Part shown: positions 43,423 to 51,155 of the stretch, piece by piece | Layout of the letters: the number at the start of each line of letters is the position of its first letter | Position numbering within the stretch: position 1 is the stretch's first letter | Assembly (NCBI RefSeq): GCF_036840915.1 | Contig: NZ_CP085725.1 | Coordinates: forward strand, 3,224,001-3,288,000 | DNA: 64,000 nucleotides | From: Flavobacterium hankyongi | GTDB lineage: Bacteria > Bacteroidota > Bacteroidia > Flavobacteriales > Flavobacteriaceae | Direction of reading: 5' to 3' | Translations under genes and position numbers: made by a program | Notes under the pieces: model-generated | The model's database searches: none | What the model saw: the letters and a program-made list of their open reading frames with translations, nothing else | What the model was told of the DNA's origin: nothing

Positions 43423-44612
43423 TTGCAAAGCTAGCATGGAGAAATATATGGTTTAAACCTCTCAATACTTTGTTGAGTGTATTGTTGCTCTCGTCAAGTG
43501 TAGCAATTATTACTTTGTTGATTTTGCTGCAAAAACAATTTGAAGAACAATTTTCAAGCAATGCAGATAATATCGATTTGGTTTTAGGAGCGCAAGGAAG
43601 TCCGTTGCAATTGATATTGTCTTCGGTCTATCAGGTTGATGCGCCAACGGGAAACATAAATTATGATTCAGCAAGAGTATGGATGCGTCATCCTTTTATA
43701 AAATCAGCAATTCCATTGGCTTACGGAGATAATTATTTAGGGTATAAAATCGTTGGAACAACACCAGATTATTTGCAAAAATTTAATGCAAAAATTGAAA
43801 AAGGAAAAATCTTTAAAAAAGAATTTGAAGTTGTTGTAGGACATAGTGTGGCTACGAAACTTAATTTGAAAGTTGGGGATAAGTTTAATGGAACGCATGG
43901 TGATGCTAAAGAAGGAGAGCAACATGAAGAGTTTCAATATTTAGTAGTAGGTATAAGTTCAAGAACTGGAAGAGTTATTGATAATTTGATTTTAAGTAAC
44001 ATTGAAAGTGTTTGGGCTATGCATGGTCATTCTCATGAGGAATCTGAAGAAATTCAGGAAGAACCAAAAGAAATCACCTCTGTATTACTGAAATTTCGAA
44101 ATAAGATGGGAATTGTAACTTGGCCAAGAATCATTGTCCAAAATACAAAAATGCAAGCTGCTTCACCTGCTATTGAGATCAATCGCTTGTTTACGCTATT
44201 TGGAATCGGATTAAAAACTCTTGAATATATGGCTTACGGTATTATGCTTATTTCTGGAGTAAGTATATTTATTGCTTTATTTAATCGGTTAAAAGAAAAG
44301 GAATATGAGTTTGCTTTAATGCGTTTGCATGGAGCTTCACGTATTCAAATTCTTTCCTTAGTGATTTCAGAAAGTTTATTTTTGTGCGCAGTAGGTTATT
44401 TTTTTGGAACAATTATTGGAAGAGTTGTATTACGATGGCTTTCTAGCGCTGCAGCAGAAGATTTTAAAATGGAATTTAATCCAATTGAAATAATTTGGGA
44501 TAAAGAAAGTTGTCTTTTTATGATTACATTATTGGTTGGTGTTGTTGCGGCTTTAATTCCGGCAATCAGAGCATACCGAATGAATATATCAAAAACATTA
44601 GCAAATGGATAA
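43419..44612 (+). CDS. FtsX-like ABC transporter permease with histidine-rich loop
   Basis: 397 residues. One N-terminal helix (about 15-35), a large periplasmic MacB-like domain (40-260), then three helices (about 270-292, 318-345, 365-385), the FtsX/MacB topology. At residues 201-216 the periplasmic domain has MHGHSHEESEEIQEEP, a His/Glu-rich stretch that could bind zinc or another metal. Such His-rich loops occur in the permeases of zinc-regulated MacB-like operons in other bacteria as far as I recall. It overlaps the DUF3299-like gene by 8 nt. Confidence 0.9.
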   Translation: MIAKLAWRNIWFKPLNTLLSVLLLSSSVAIITLLILLQKQFEEQFSSNADNIDLVLGAQGSPLQLILSSVYQVDAPTGNINYDSARVWMRHPFIKSAIPLAYGDNYLGYKIVGTTPDYLQKFNAKIEKGKIFKKEFEVVVGHSVATKLNLKVGDKFNGTHGDAKEGEQHEEFQYLVVGISSRTGRVIDNLILSNIESVWAMHGHSHEESEEIQEEPKEITSVLLKFRNKMGIVTWPRIIVQNTKMQAASPAIEINRLFTLFGIGLKTLEYMAYGIMLISGVSIFIALFNRLKEKEYEFALMRLHGASRIQILSLVISESLFLCAVGYFFGTIIGRVVLRWLSSAAAEDFKMEFNPIEIIWDKESCLFMITLLVGVVAALIPAIRAYRMNISKTLANG

Positions 44613-45078
44613 AATAAAAATTGAAATAGTTGTATTGGCTTTTGCCTTATTTGGATTTCAAAAATCAGAATTTTTAAAAGAGAAAACTCAAAAAACTGTA
44701 GTTTCAGATACATTAAGTTGGAAGAAACTAGGACAAATTAAATTTGTAAAAAAACAGCATAAAGATTATGGAAACATTGATTTTCCTGTAATTAGCCCCG
44801 AAGTCAAAAAGTACCATAACAAACGCATTTTTATGTCGGGCTTCATTGTACCTATAGACAATGTTAATTATGCATTGAGTAAAAACGTGTTTGCATCTTG
44901 TTTTTTTTGTGGGAAAGCAGGACCAGAGACCATTATGGGGATTAAGTTTAAAGCAGGAAAATTAAAATTGCGTACAGATCAATATGTAACATTGGAAGGA
45001 ATCATGAAAGTGAATGAAAATGACCCTGACAACTGGATGTATAATATTGAAGATGCTGTAATTGTTAAAGGGAATTAA
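44605..45078 (+). CDS. DUF3299-like exported protein with CxxC
   Basis: 157 residues with a hydrophobic N-terminus (MDKIKIEIVVLAFALFGFQ) suitable for export. The core FMSGFIVPIDNVNYALSKNVFASCFFCGKAGPET carries Cys99-x-x-Cys102 and fits the DUF3299 pattern (a G-x-x-V/I-P strand followed by a Cys pair). It overlaps the permease gene by 8 nt, so it is a dedicated accessory of the ABC transporter, perhaps holding a metal or a thiol group. The exact role is unknown. Confidence 0.7.
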   Translation: MDKIKIEIVVLAFALFGFQKSEFLKEKTQKTVVSDTLSWKKLGQIKFVKKQHKDYGNIDFPVISPEVKKYHNKRIFMSGFIVPIDNVNYALSKNVFASCFFCGKAGPETIMGIKFKAGKLKLRTDQYVTLEGIMKVNENDPDNWMYNIEDAVIVKGN

Positions 45079-45081
45079 ATT

Positions 45082-45768
45082 ATGTATTCAAAAATCAGCC
45101 ATATATTTTTTGATTTAGATCATACACTTTGGGATTTTGATAAAAATTCAGAGAAGGCTTTCGAAGTAGTTTTTTCAGAAGTTTTACCAGAAATTAATAT
45201 TGAAAAGTTTGTTTCGGTTTATGCACCTATAAATCAAGCTTGTTGGAAATTGTATCAAAATAATCTCATGACGCATGATGAATTAAGGTATAGAAGACTT
45301 AAGGATTCGTTTGATGCTTTGAATGTTTCAGTTTCAGATGCTTTGATTGATAAAATCTCCGATGATTATATTTTGAACTTGCCCAATAGCAATCATTTGT
45401 TTGAGGGTTGTGTGGAAACGCTTGAGTATCTTCATAAAAAATATAAATTACACATTATAACGAATGGTTTTGCCGAAGTACAATTTAAAAAGCTTAACAA
45501 TTCAGGAATACATCATTTTTTTGAGACAGTGACTAATTCTGAAATGGCTGGAGTAAAAAAACCACATTCGGGGATTTTTGAGCATGCTTTGTCAAAAGCT
45601 TCTGCAGAAAAAGAAGAAAGTGTAATGATTGGAGATTGTTTAGACGCCGATGTGGCTGGAGCCATTAACTTTGGAATACAATCTATTTTTTTTAATTCAG
45701 AAAAAATTGATGTTTCAAAAGATGTTAATCAAATTACTAACTTAGCCGAACTTAAATACCTATTTTAA
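45082..45768 (+). CDS. HAD-superfamily nucleotidase, YjjG type
   Basis: 228 residues. HAD motif I FFDLDHTLWDFDKNS (Asp nucleophile), motif II ITNGFAEVQ, motif III Lys in GVKKPHSGIF and motif IV GDCLDADVAGA. The helical cap between motifs I and II and the LDHTLWDF start are those of YjjG-like pyrimidine nucleotidases, which remove phosphate from noncanonical nucleoside monophosphates. Three nucleotides after the DUF3299-like gene and 1 nt before the next, so in the same run of genes. Confidence 0.9.
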   Translation: MYSKISHIFFDLDHTLWDFDKNSEKAFEVVFSEVLPEINIEKFVSVYAPINQACWKLYQNNLMTHDELRYRRLKDSFDALNVSVSDALIDKISDDYILNLPNSNHLFEGCVETLEYLHKKYKLHIITNGFAEVQFKKLNNSGIHHFFETVTNSEMAGVKKPHSGIFEHALSKASAEKEESVMIGDCLDADVAGAINFGIQSIFFNSEKIDVSKDVNQITNLAELKYLF

Positions 45769-45769
45769 T

Positions 45770-46534
45770 ATGAAGAATTTATTTTTTGTAATTGTAATGT
45801 TTTTATCATTTGCTGGAATAGCTCAATCATCCTTGAATGATTATAATATGGCAATTATACCTGCAAGATTTGATTTTCAAAAAGAAGATAATCAGCATAG
45901 AATAAACTCGACAATAAAAGCTTTTTTACAACAAAAAGGATTTGAGGTTTATTTGTCTTCAGATGTTTTACCTGAAGGTTTCATAGATTACAATTGCAAT
46001 AAATTGTTTATAGGTGTAAAGGAGAAAAGTAATATGTTTACGACTGAACTTCAGGTTGAGTTTAAAGATTGTAGGGATAAGGTTTTATATATTACAGATA
46101 TAGGAAAAAGCAATGAAAAAAATATTGCAAAATCATATAGTGAGGCTCTGCAAGCTACTTTAAAAACTTTCTATAAAGCAAACTATAAATATTCAGGTAA
46201 AACTTATTTTGATGAAGAGGCTGATGAGAAAATTAAAAGTAGAGATGTAGAAAATGTTTCCCAAGAAGTTACGAAAGTGATTAAATCAGAAAAAGAGGTA
46301 ACCTACGAAAAAGTTGGAAACCCAGCCAAACAAGAAAATAACCAGCCCTTTATAAAAGTTGTTAATAAGACTAATCAAAAAGAGCTTGTTTTGTATAAAA
46401 CATCTACACCAAATGTTTATTTGTTAAATTACAATGGTAGAAATGGTATAGTGATATCTAAAGATAATGTTTGGTACTTTGAATATAATGATGGTGATAA
46501 AACAACTTCTGAAAAACTAGATATTAAACTATAA
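45770..46534 (+). CDS. Exported protein of unknown function
   Basis: 254 residues. Signal peptide (MKNLFFVIVMFLSFAGIAQ). The first half (NMAIIPARFDFQKEDNQHRINSTIKAFLQQKGFEVYLSSDVLPEG) is predicted alpha/beta, with FKDCRDKVLYITDIGKS following; a charged linker (about 140-185) leads to a C-terminal beta region ending in GVVISK-like (GRNGIVISKDNVWYFEYNDG). I recognise no family with a function. It starts 1 nt after the YjjG-type gene, in the same transcript, and ends 3 nt before the convergent rarA gene. Confidence 0.7.
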   Translation: MKNLFFVIVMFLSFAGIAQSSLNDYNMAIIPARFDFQKEDNQHRINSTIKAFLQQKGFEVYLSSDVLPEGFIDYNCNKLFIGVKEKSNMFTTELQVEFKDCRDKVLYITDIGKSNEKNIAKSYSEALQATLKTFYKANYKYSGKTYFDEEADEKIKSRDVENVSQEVTKVIKSEKEVTYEKVGNPAKQENNQPFIKVVNKTNQKELVLYKTSTPNVYLLNYNGRNGIVISKDNVWYFEYNDGDKTTSEKLDIKL

Positions 46535-46537
46535 AGG

Positions 46538-47827
46538 TTAATAATCATATTTATCTTTCCATCTGTTTTTTAAAAATTGACGTAGTTCTTTTTCACGAGC
46601 ATTATCTCCTGGTTCAAAAAAACGTGTTTCAGATATTTCTGTTGGCAGGAATTCTTGCTCAGCGAAGTTGTTAGCATAATCGTGAGAGTATTTATATTCT
46701 TCACCATAGCCTAATTCTTTCATGAGTTTAGTGGGAGCATTTCGTAAATGCAAAGGAACTGGTAAGTCTCCAGTTTGTTTTACTATTTGTTGTGCTTTTC
46801 CAATTGCCAGATAACTGGCGTTGCTTTTTGCTGAAGTGGCCAAATAAATAGCACATTGACTTAATATAATTCTGCTTTCTGGATAACCAATTGTGGTAAC
46901 CGCCTGAAAAGTATTATTAGCCATGATTAGTGCTGTAGGATTTGCATTTCCTATGTCTTCACTGGCTAAAATAAGCATACGCCGTGCGATGAATTTTACA
47001 TCTTCGCCACCTTCAATCATTCTTGCTAACCAATATACAGCCCCATTTGGGTCACTTCCTCGAATAGATTTTATAAAAGCTGAGACAATATCATAATGTT
47101 GTTCGCCAGTTTTGTCATACAATACGGTGTTTTTTTGCACGAGTTGCATTACTTTTTCATTCGTAATCTCAATGGGTGCTGAGCTTGTCGAAGCATCGGA
47201 TGCATTAATGATTAATTCAAAAATATTCAACAATTTTCTTCCATCACCTCCAGAAAGTCTTAAAAGAGCTTCAGTTTCTTTAAGCTCAATGTTTTTGGTT
47301 TGCAGAATTGCATCGGTTTCAATTGCGCGATGTAATAAAGCTTCTAAATCTTCCTTAGTAAAGGCATTTAAAACATAAACCTGACATCTTGACAACAAAG
47401 CGGGTATTACTTCAAAACTAGGATTTTCAGTAGTAGCTCCAATCAGTGTAACCCAACCTTTTTCTACTGCTGCTAATAAAGAATCTTGTTGTGATTTACT
47501 AAAACGATGAATCTCATCAATAAATAAAATAGGGTTTTTAGCTGTGAATAAACCGCCACTTTGTTTGGCTTTATCTATAACATCACGAATGTCTTTTACC
47601 CCTGAATTGATTGCGCTCAATTCATAAAACGGACGCTGACTTTCATTAGCCATAATTTGTGCCAATGTTGTTTTTCCTGTCCCAGGAGGTCCCCACAAAA
47701 TCAATGAAGGAATAATCCCTTTTGCAATTTGATGAGTTAATGAGCCATTTTCTCCCACCAAATGTGATTGGCTAATGTATTCTTTTAATGATTTAGGGCG
47801 AATGCGTTCTGCTAAAGGTGCTTCCAT
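46538..47827 (-). CDS. rarA: Replication-associated recombination protein A (AAA ATPase)
   Basis: 429 residues. Clamp-loader-like AAA protein acting at stalled replication forks. Walker [13 protein letters not shown], Walker [11 protein letters not shown], sensor 1 GATTENPSF, and the family-specific C-terminal domain ([26 protein letters not shown], then [15 protein letters not shown]). Between the AAA lid and this domain is a stretch rich in Ser/Ala ([13 protein letters not shown], about residues 207-219) whose DNA matches a REP-like element (47178-47194); this looks like an insertion into the coding frame. Preceded by its own promoter at 47866-47896. Confidence 0.95.
   Translation of the reverse strand: MEAPLAERIRPKSLKEYISQSHLVGENGSLTHQIAKGIIPSLILWGPPGTGKTTLAQIMANESQRPFYELSAINSGVKDIRDVIDKAKQSGGLFTAKNPILFIDEIHRFSKSQQDSLLAAVEKGWVTLIGATTENPSFEVIPALLSRCQVYVLNAFTKEDLEALLHRAIETDAILQTKNIELKETEALLRLSGGDGRKLLNIFELIINASDASTSSAPIEITNEKVMQLVQKNTVLYDKTGEQHYDIVSAFIKSIRGSDPNGAVYWLARMIEGGEDVKFIARRMLILASEDIGNANPTALIMANNTFQAVTTIGYPESRIILSQCAIYLATSAKSNASYLAIGKAQQIVKQTGDLPVPLHLRNAPTKLMKELGYGEEYKYSHDYANNFAEQEFLPTEISETRFFEPGDNAREKELRQFLKNRWKDKYDY
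47178..47194. repeat. REP-like element inside rarA
   Basis: GCTGAGCTTGTCGAAGC; the reverse complement is GCTTCGACAAGCTCAGC, of the same class as 4642-4665 and 37005-37019 (CTTCGA...CTCAG). The core GCTT-GTCG-AAGC is a small hairpin. Translated in the rarA frame it gives ASTSSA. Confidence 0.5.
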
Positions 47828-47865
47828 TTATTGAGTAATTTACTTGTCTTATAAATAAGAGTCAT

Positions 47866-47896
47866 CAAATTTAGGACTTTTCAATTATCAAATCAA
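47866..47896 (-). promoter_or_regulatory. Promoter of rarA
   Basis: On the minus strand TTG (47896-47894), 20-bp spacer, TAAATTTG (47873-47866), an exact TAnnTTTG. The leader to the ATG at 47827 would be about 34 nt. Confidence 0.55.
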
Positions 47897-47949
47897 CAAA
47901 GGTTTCATGTATAAATGCTGACAAAAGTTCATTAAATTCTATTTGGATA

Positions 47950-47957
47950 TATTTTTG
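47950..47957 (+). promoter_or_regulatory. -7 promoter box of the rhomboid gene
   Basis: TATTTTTG, exact TAnnTTTG, 13 nt before the ATG at 47971; no TTG at the right distance. Confidence 0.4.
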
Positions 47958-47970
47958 ATTAGAGTAATGA

Positions 47971-48738
47971 ATGAAAGAATCAGATTTTAAATTTTCTACA
48001 TCTGTAATTGCTTGGCCTTTGTTTTTTGTGCTGATGCTTTGGGGAGTTTATTTACTCGAAGTTATTTTGCCAGGCGATTTATTGCATTATGGAGTTTTGC
48101 CAAGAACAGTTTCTGGAGCAAAAGGAATTTTGTTCAGTGTTTTTCTTCATGGCGATATGAACCATTTATGGAATAATAGTGTTTCTCTTTTTGTTTTACT
48201 GATGGCATTACGCTATTTTTATCGAGCAGAGTCATTAAAGGTGTTGATTTGGGGTGTGATTCTTTCTGGAGTTGGGACTTGGTTAATAGGAAGGGAAAGT
48301 TATCATATTGGTGCTAGTGGTTTAGTATATGTTTTGGCAAGTTTTATGTTTTTTGAAGGTTTTCAAACGAAACATTATCGTTTAATGGCTTTGTCTTTTG
48401 CAATCGTTTTGATGTATGGCGGAATGATTTGGTATATGTTTCCATCAGCAGAAGTGCATATTTCTTGGGAGGCCCATTTAAGTGGTTTTTTAGCGGGATT
48501 TGTCTTGTCAAGAATGATTGATTCTAAAGCCTATGAGAAACCTATTGTTTATGATTGGCAACGACCAGATTTTGATCCTTCACAAGATGAGTTTATGAAA
48601 CACTTTGATGAAAACGGAAATTTTGCCCCTAAGCCTAAAGAACCTGAAATATTAGAAGAAGATGAAATGTTGCGGTTTTTTAACTCAAATTTTCCAGTAT
48701 TTTATCATTATAAAGAAGAAAAAAAGGACAACCAGTAA
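47971..48738 (+). CDS. Rhomboid-family intramembrane serine protease
   Basis: 255 residues with about six membrane helices. The catalytic Ser116 is in YHIGASGLVYV (helix 4) and the catalytic His169 in WEAHLSGFLAG (helix 6); HGDMNHLWNNSVSLFVLL is the conserved loop and helix 2 with the oxyanion-supporting Asn. It cleaves membrane proteins within or near their helices. The C-terminal 70 residues are a charged cytoplasmic tail. Single gene with a hairpin overlapping its end. Confidence 0.93.
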   Translation: MKESDFKFSTSVIAWPLFFVLMLWGVYLLEVILPGDLLHYGVLPRTVSGAKGILFSVFLHGDMNHLWNNSVSLFVLLMALRYFYRAESLKVLIWGVILSGVGTWLIGRESYHIGASGLVYVLASFMFFEGFQTKHYRLMALSFAIVLMYGGMIWYMFPSAEVHISWEAHLSGFLAGFVLSRMIDSKAYEKPIVYDWQRPDFDPSQDEFMKHFDENGNFAPKPKEPEILEEDEMLRFFNSNFPVFYHYKEEKKDNQ

Positions 48739-48757
48739 AATGATTGTCCTTTTTTAA
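48719..48757. terminator. Shared terminator between rhomboid gene and rlmB
   Basis: AAAAAGGACAA (48721-48731) and TTGTCCTTTTT (48744-48754), a perfect 11-bp stem with T run, overlapping the last codons of the rhomboid gene. On the other strand it lies just after the rlmB stop. Confidence 0.8.
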
Positions 48758-48773
48758 TTTATCTCTTCATTTT

Positions 48774-49508
48774 TTAAAGTCTTTGTCTAACAGCTTCGTA
48801 TAAAAAAGCCCCACAAGCTACCGAAACATTTAATGATTCTATAGTTCCATACATAGGTAATTTGGCTTTTTCATCAATTATTTTTAGAACAGAAGGATTT
48901 ACACCTCTATCTTCACTTCCCATAATGATAGCTACTGGTTCGTTGAAATTGATGTCGTATATATTATTGTCTGTTTTTTCAGTTGCAGCAACAGTTTTGA
49001 TGCCTGATCCTTGCAAATAGAAAACAGCATCTTTAATGTGATCCACTTTGCAAATAGGGATGTTGAATACAGCACCAGCAGATGTTTTTACTGTATCTCC
49101 ATTAACAGGCGCAGATCCTTGTTTTTGAATAATGATACCGTCAACACCTGTGCATTCTGCTGTACGAATTATAGCACCGAAATTTCTAGCATCAGATAAT
49201 TGATCTAAAATTAATAACAGCGGTTTCTTTTCTTTTTCTAATAAAGATTCTACTAAATTTTCAAGAGTATGAAATGAAATAGGGGCAATCGTTGCAACAA
49301 CACCTTGGTGATTGTTGTGAGTAAGTTTGTTTAATTTTTCAACAGGGACATAAGAAAAATTGATGTTGTTTTTCTTCATCGTTTTCATTAACTCACTCAT
49401 TAAGTCTCCATGAGCATCTTTTTGAATAAAAACTTTATCAACTTCCTTTTTTGCATTAATGGCTTCAATGATAGCTCTAATCCCGAATATTTGGTTTTCT
49501 TTTTCCAT
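48774..49508 (-). CDS. rlmB: 23S rRNA 2'-O-methyltransferase, RlmB (TrmH/SpoU) family
   Basis: 244 residues from the ATG at 49508 (MEKENQIFGIRAIIEAINAKKEVDKVFIQKD). The N-terminal L30e-like substrate-binding domain (about 1-80) is followed by the SPOUT methyltransferase domain with motif 1 LDQLSDARNFGAIIRTAECTG, motif 2 IIMGSEDRGVN and motif 3 LPMYGTIESLNVSVACGAFLYE. It methylates a G in 23S rRNA (G2251 in E. coli numbering), or a related RNA site. The frame could extend to 49586 but a -7 box lies 4 nt before the ATG at 49508. Confidence 0.9.
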   Translation of the reverse strand: MEKENQIFGIRAIIEAINAKKEVDKVFIQKDAHGDLMSELMKTMKKNNINFSYVPVEKLNKLTHNNHQGVVATIAPISFHTLENLVESLLEKEKKPLLLILDQLSDARNFGAIIRTAECTGVDGIIIQKQGSAPVNGDTVKTSAGAVFNIPICKVDHIKDAVFYLQGSGIKTVAATEKTDNNIYDINFNEPVAIIMGSEDRGVNPSVLKIIDEKAKLPMYGTIESLNVSVACGAFLYEAVRQRL

Positions 49509-49512
49509 GGTG

Positions 49513-49520
49513 CAAAGATA
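49513..49520 (-). promoter_or_regulatory. -7 box abutting the rlmB start
   Basis: On the minus strand TATCTTTG (49520-49513), exact TAnnTTTG, 4 nt before the ATG at 49508. Its -33 region is occupied by the terminator hairpin of the susD-type gene. Confidence 0.5.
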
Positions 49521-49521
49521 T

Positions 49522-49558
49522 AAAAAAACCGCCAAGCTATGCTTGACGGTTTTTAGGA
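49522..49558 (-). terminator. Terminator of the SusC/SusD operon
   Basis: AAAACCG-T-CAAGC, loop ATA, GCTTG-G-CGGTTTT on the minus strand with one internal mismatch, then a run of Ts. It lies directly upstream of the rlmB -7 box. Confidence 0.75.
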
Positions 49559-49579
49559 AATAATATAACTCAAATAATA

Positions 49580-51151
49580 TTACCACCCAGGGTTTTGTTG
49601 AGCCGCTAATATTGGACTAACATTAGTTTCCAATTGAGGAATTGGCCATAAAATTCTTTTATCGCTACCAGGAATAGCAGGCGTTCCATAAGGTCCTGAA
49701 TAAGGAGTTCCTAATGTGAAAGCTGATGCTGGTGGGTTTGAAGCACTTGTTATTTTAGCAGGAATTCCATTGATTGGGAATAAGTTGTCTAGTTGTAATC
49801 TGTGGATATCAGACCAACGACGACCCTCCATAACGAATTCAATTCTTCTTTCTTTTAAAATTGCTCCAACTAGATCAGTAGCTGTAGGGAATGAAGCAGC
49901 AGTATAAGCTTGAGCCCCAGGATTTGCTAAAGCTCTGTTTCTAACACTGTTTAATAATGTTAATGAAGTTGTTACATCTGGTGCTGCTTTTCTAGCGTGA
50001 GCTTCAGCCATGTTTAAAACAACCTCTGCATAACGAATTACAGGAGCTGCATCAGTGTAATTAACATCATCTTTGTATTTGTTGGTAAATTTAAGACCTG
50101 CAATACCAGGTCCAACTCCAGTTTCTACTAAAGAACCTTCTTGTCTTCTTTTATCGTCAGCTAACCATGAAGGATCTCTCCAAATAATAGGGCTGATACA
50201 AACTAATTTTCTTCTTTTGTATTGAGATGCTAAAGCAGCATTAACACCAGGATTGAAAATTGAAGAATGAGCTATTGAGAAAATTGATTCTGTATTAGTT
50301 AAGTTGTTTGCAGTAACAAACGGGTCTCCTGGATTTGGAGTTAATGTAAATTGACCAGCTAATTTATTACCCTCAGTGATTACATTATCCCAATCTCTTT
50401 TATGTAAATACACTCTTGTTTTAAAAGCTATAGCAGCATTTTTAGTTGCTTTACTTTTTGTAGCTGTTTGAGTAATTAGGGTTTCTGCATCATTAAGGTC
50501 TGCAATTATCTTGTCATAACATTCTGCAACTGTGTTACGTCCTTTTGTTGATTCAGCATCAACTTCTTCTAAGGTGTCAACACCAACTACTCTGTATGGA
50601 ATTCCAGGGTGAGTTGCTCCAACAGTGAAGTTGTAAGGTTGAGAAAAATATGTTAATAATTCAAAATGTGTAATTGCTCTTAAGAATTTTACTTGACCAA
50701 TATAATTATTGGCAGCAGCTTGGGTAATAATACCTTTTGCAACAGCTCCATTAACTCCATCAATCATGATGTTACATCTGTTGATAAGTCTGTAACCATC
50801 AATCCAATAATAAACATTGTTTGCAGTTGCAGGATCATAGGTTCCGCTATATGTTATGTCATAAAATGTAGCAAGATTTACTACATCTTCCCCTCTACAG
50901 TCTCCTTGTTGAACGAACGCAGCTCCCCAAACATATCCTCTACCTCCATTTGGAGTAGTTCCATTGTATTGACCTATTTGAGCTGCATTGTAAACTCCAT
51001 TTAAAGAAGCTTCAATATATGCAGGAGTGCTAAAGGCATCCTCTACAGCTACGCCTGAAAAAGGCTTAGTATCAATAATTGTATCTTCTGTACATGAATT
51101 CATGCTGAATCCAAGTAGTCCGATTGTTATGATTTTTAAATACTTTTTCAT
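49580..51151 (-). CDS. SusD/RagB-family outer-membrane nutrient-binding lipoprotein
   Basis: 523 residues. Lipobox at the N-terminus (MKKYLKIITIGLLGFSMNSC, Cys20). TPR-like helices of the SusD fold, with the family signatures AFSTPAYIEASLNGVYNAAQ, VKFLRAITHFELLTYFSQPY near the ligand site, and the C-terminal LKERRIEFVMEGRRWSDIHRL and DKRILWPIPQLETNV. It sits on the outer surface as the lid of the SusC transporter encoded just upstream (4-nt gap). Ligand unknown; the neighbours contain no glycoside hydrolase or sulfatase, so a peptide ligand as for RagB is equally possible. Confidence 0.93.
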   Translation of the reverse strand: MKKYLKIITIGLLGFSMNSCTEDTIIDTKPFSGVAVEDAFSTPAYIEASLNGVYNAAQIGQYNGTTPNGGRGYVWGAAFVQQGDCRGEDVVNLATFYDITYSGTYDPATANNVYYWIDGYRLINRCNIMIDGVNGAVAKGIITQAAANNYIGQVKFLRAITHFELLTYFSQPYNFTVGATHPGIPYRVVGVDTLEEVDAESTKGRNTVAECYDKIIADLNDAETLITQTATKSKATKNAAIAFKTRVYLHKRDWDNVITEGNKLAGQFTLTPNPGDPFVTANNLTNTESIFSIAHSSIFNPGVNAALASQYKRRKLVCISPIIWRDPSWLADDKRRQEGSLVETGVGPGIAGLKFTNKYKDDVNYTDAAPVIRYAEVVLNMAEAHARKAAPDVTTSLTLLNSVRNRALANPGAQAYTAASFPTATDLVGAILKERRIEFVMEGRRWSDIHRLQLDNLFPINGIPAKITSASNPPASAFTLGTPYSGPYGTPAIPGSDKRILWPIPQLETNVSPILAAQQNPGW

Positions 51152-51155
51152 TTTT

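Noticed and set aside
50693-51004. Plus-strand frames inside the SusC/SusD genes
   Set aside because: Antisense to strongly conserved families; no start signals.
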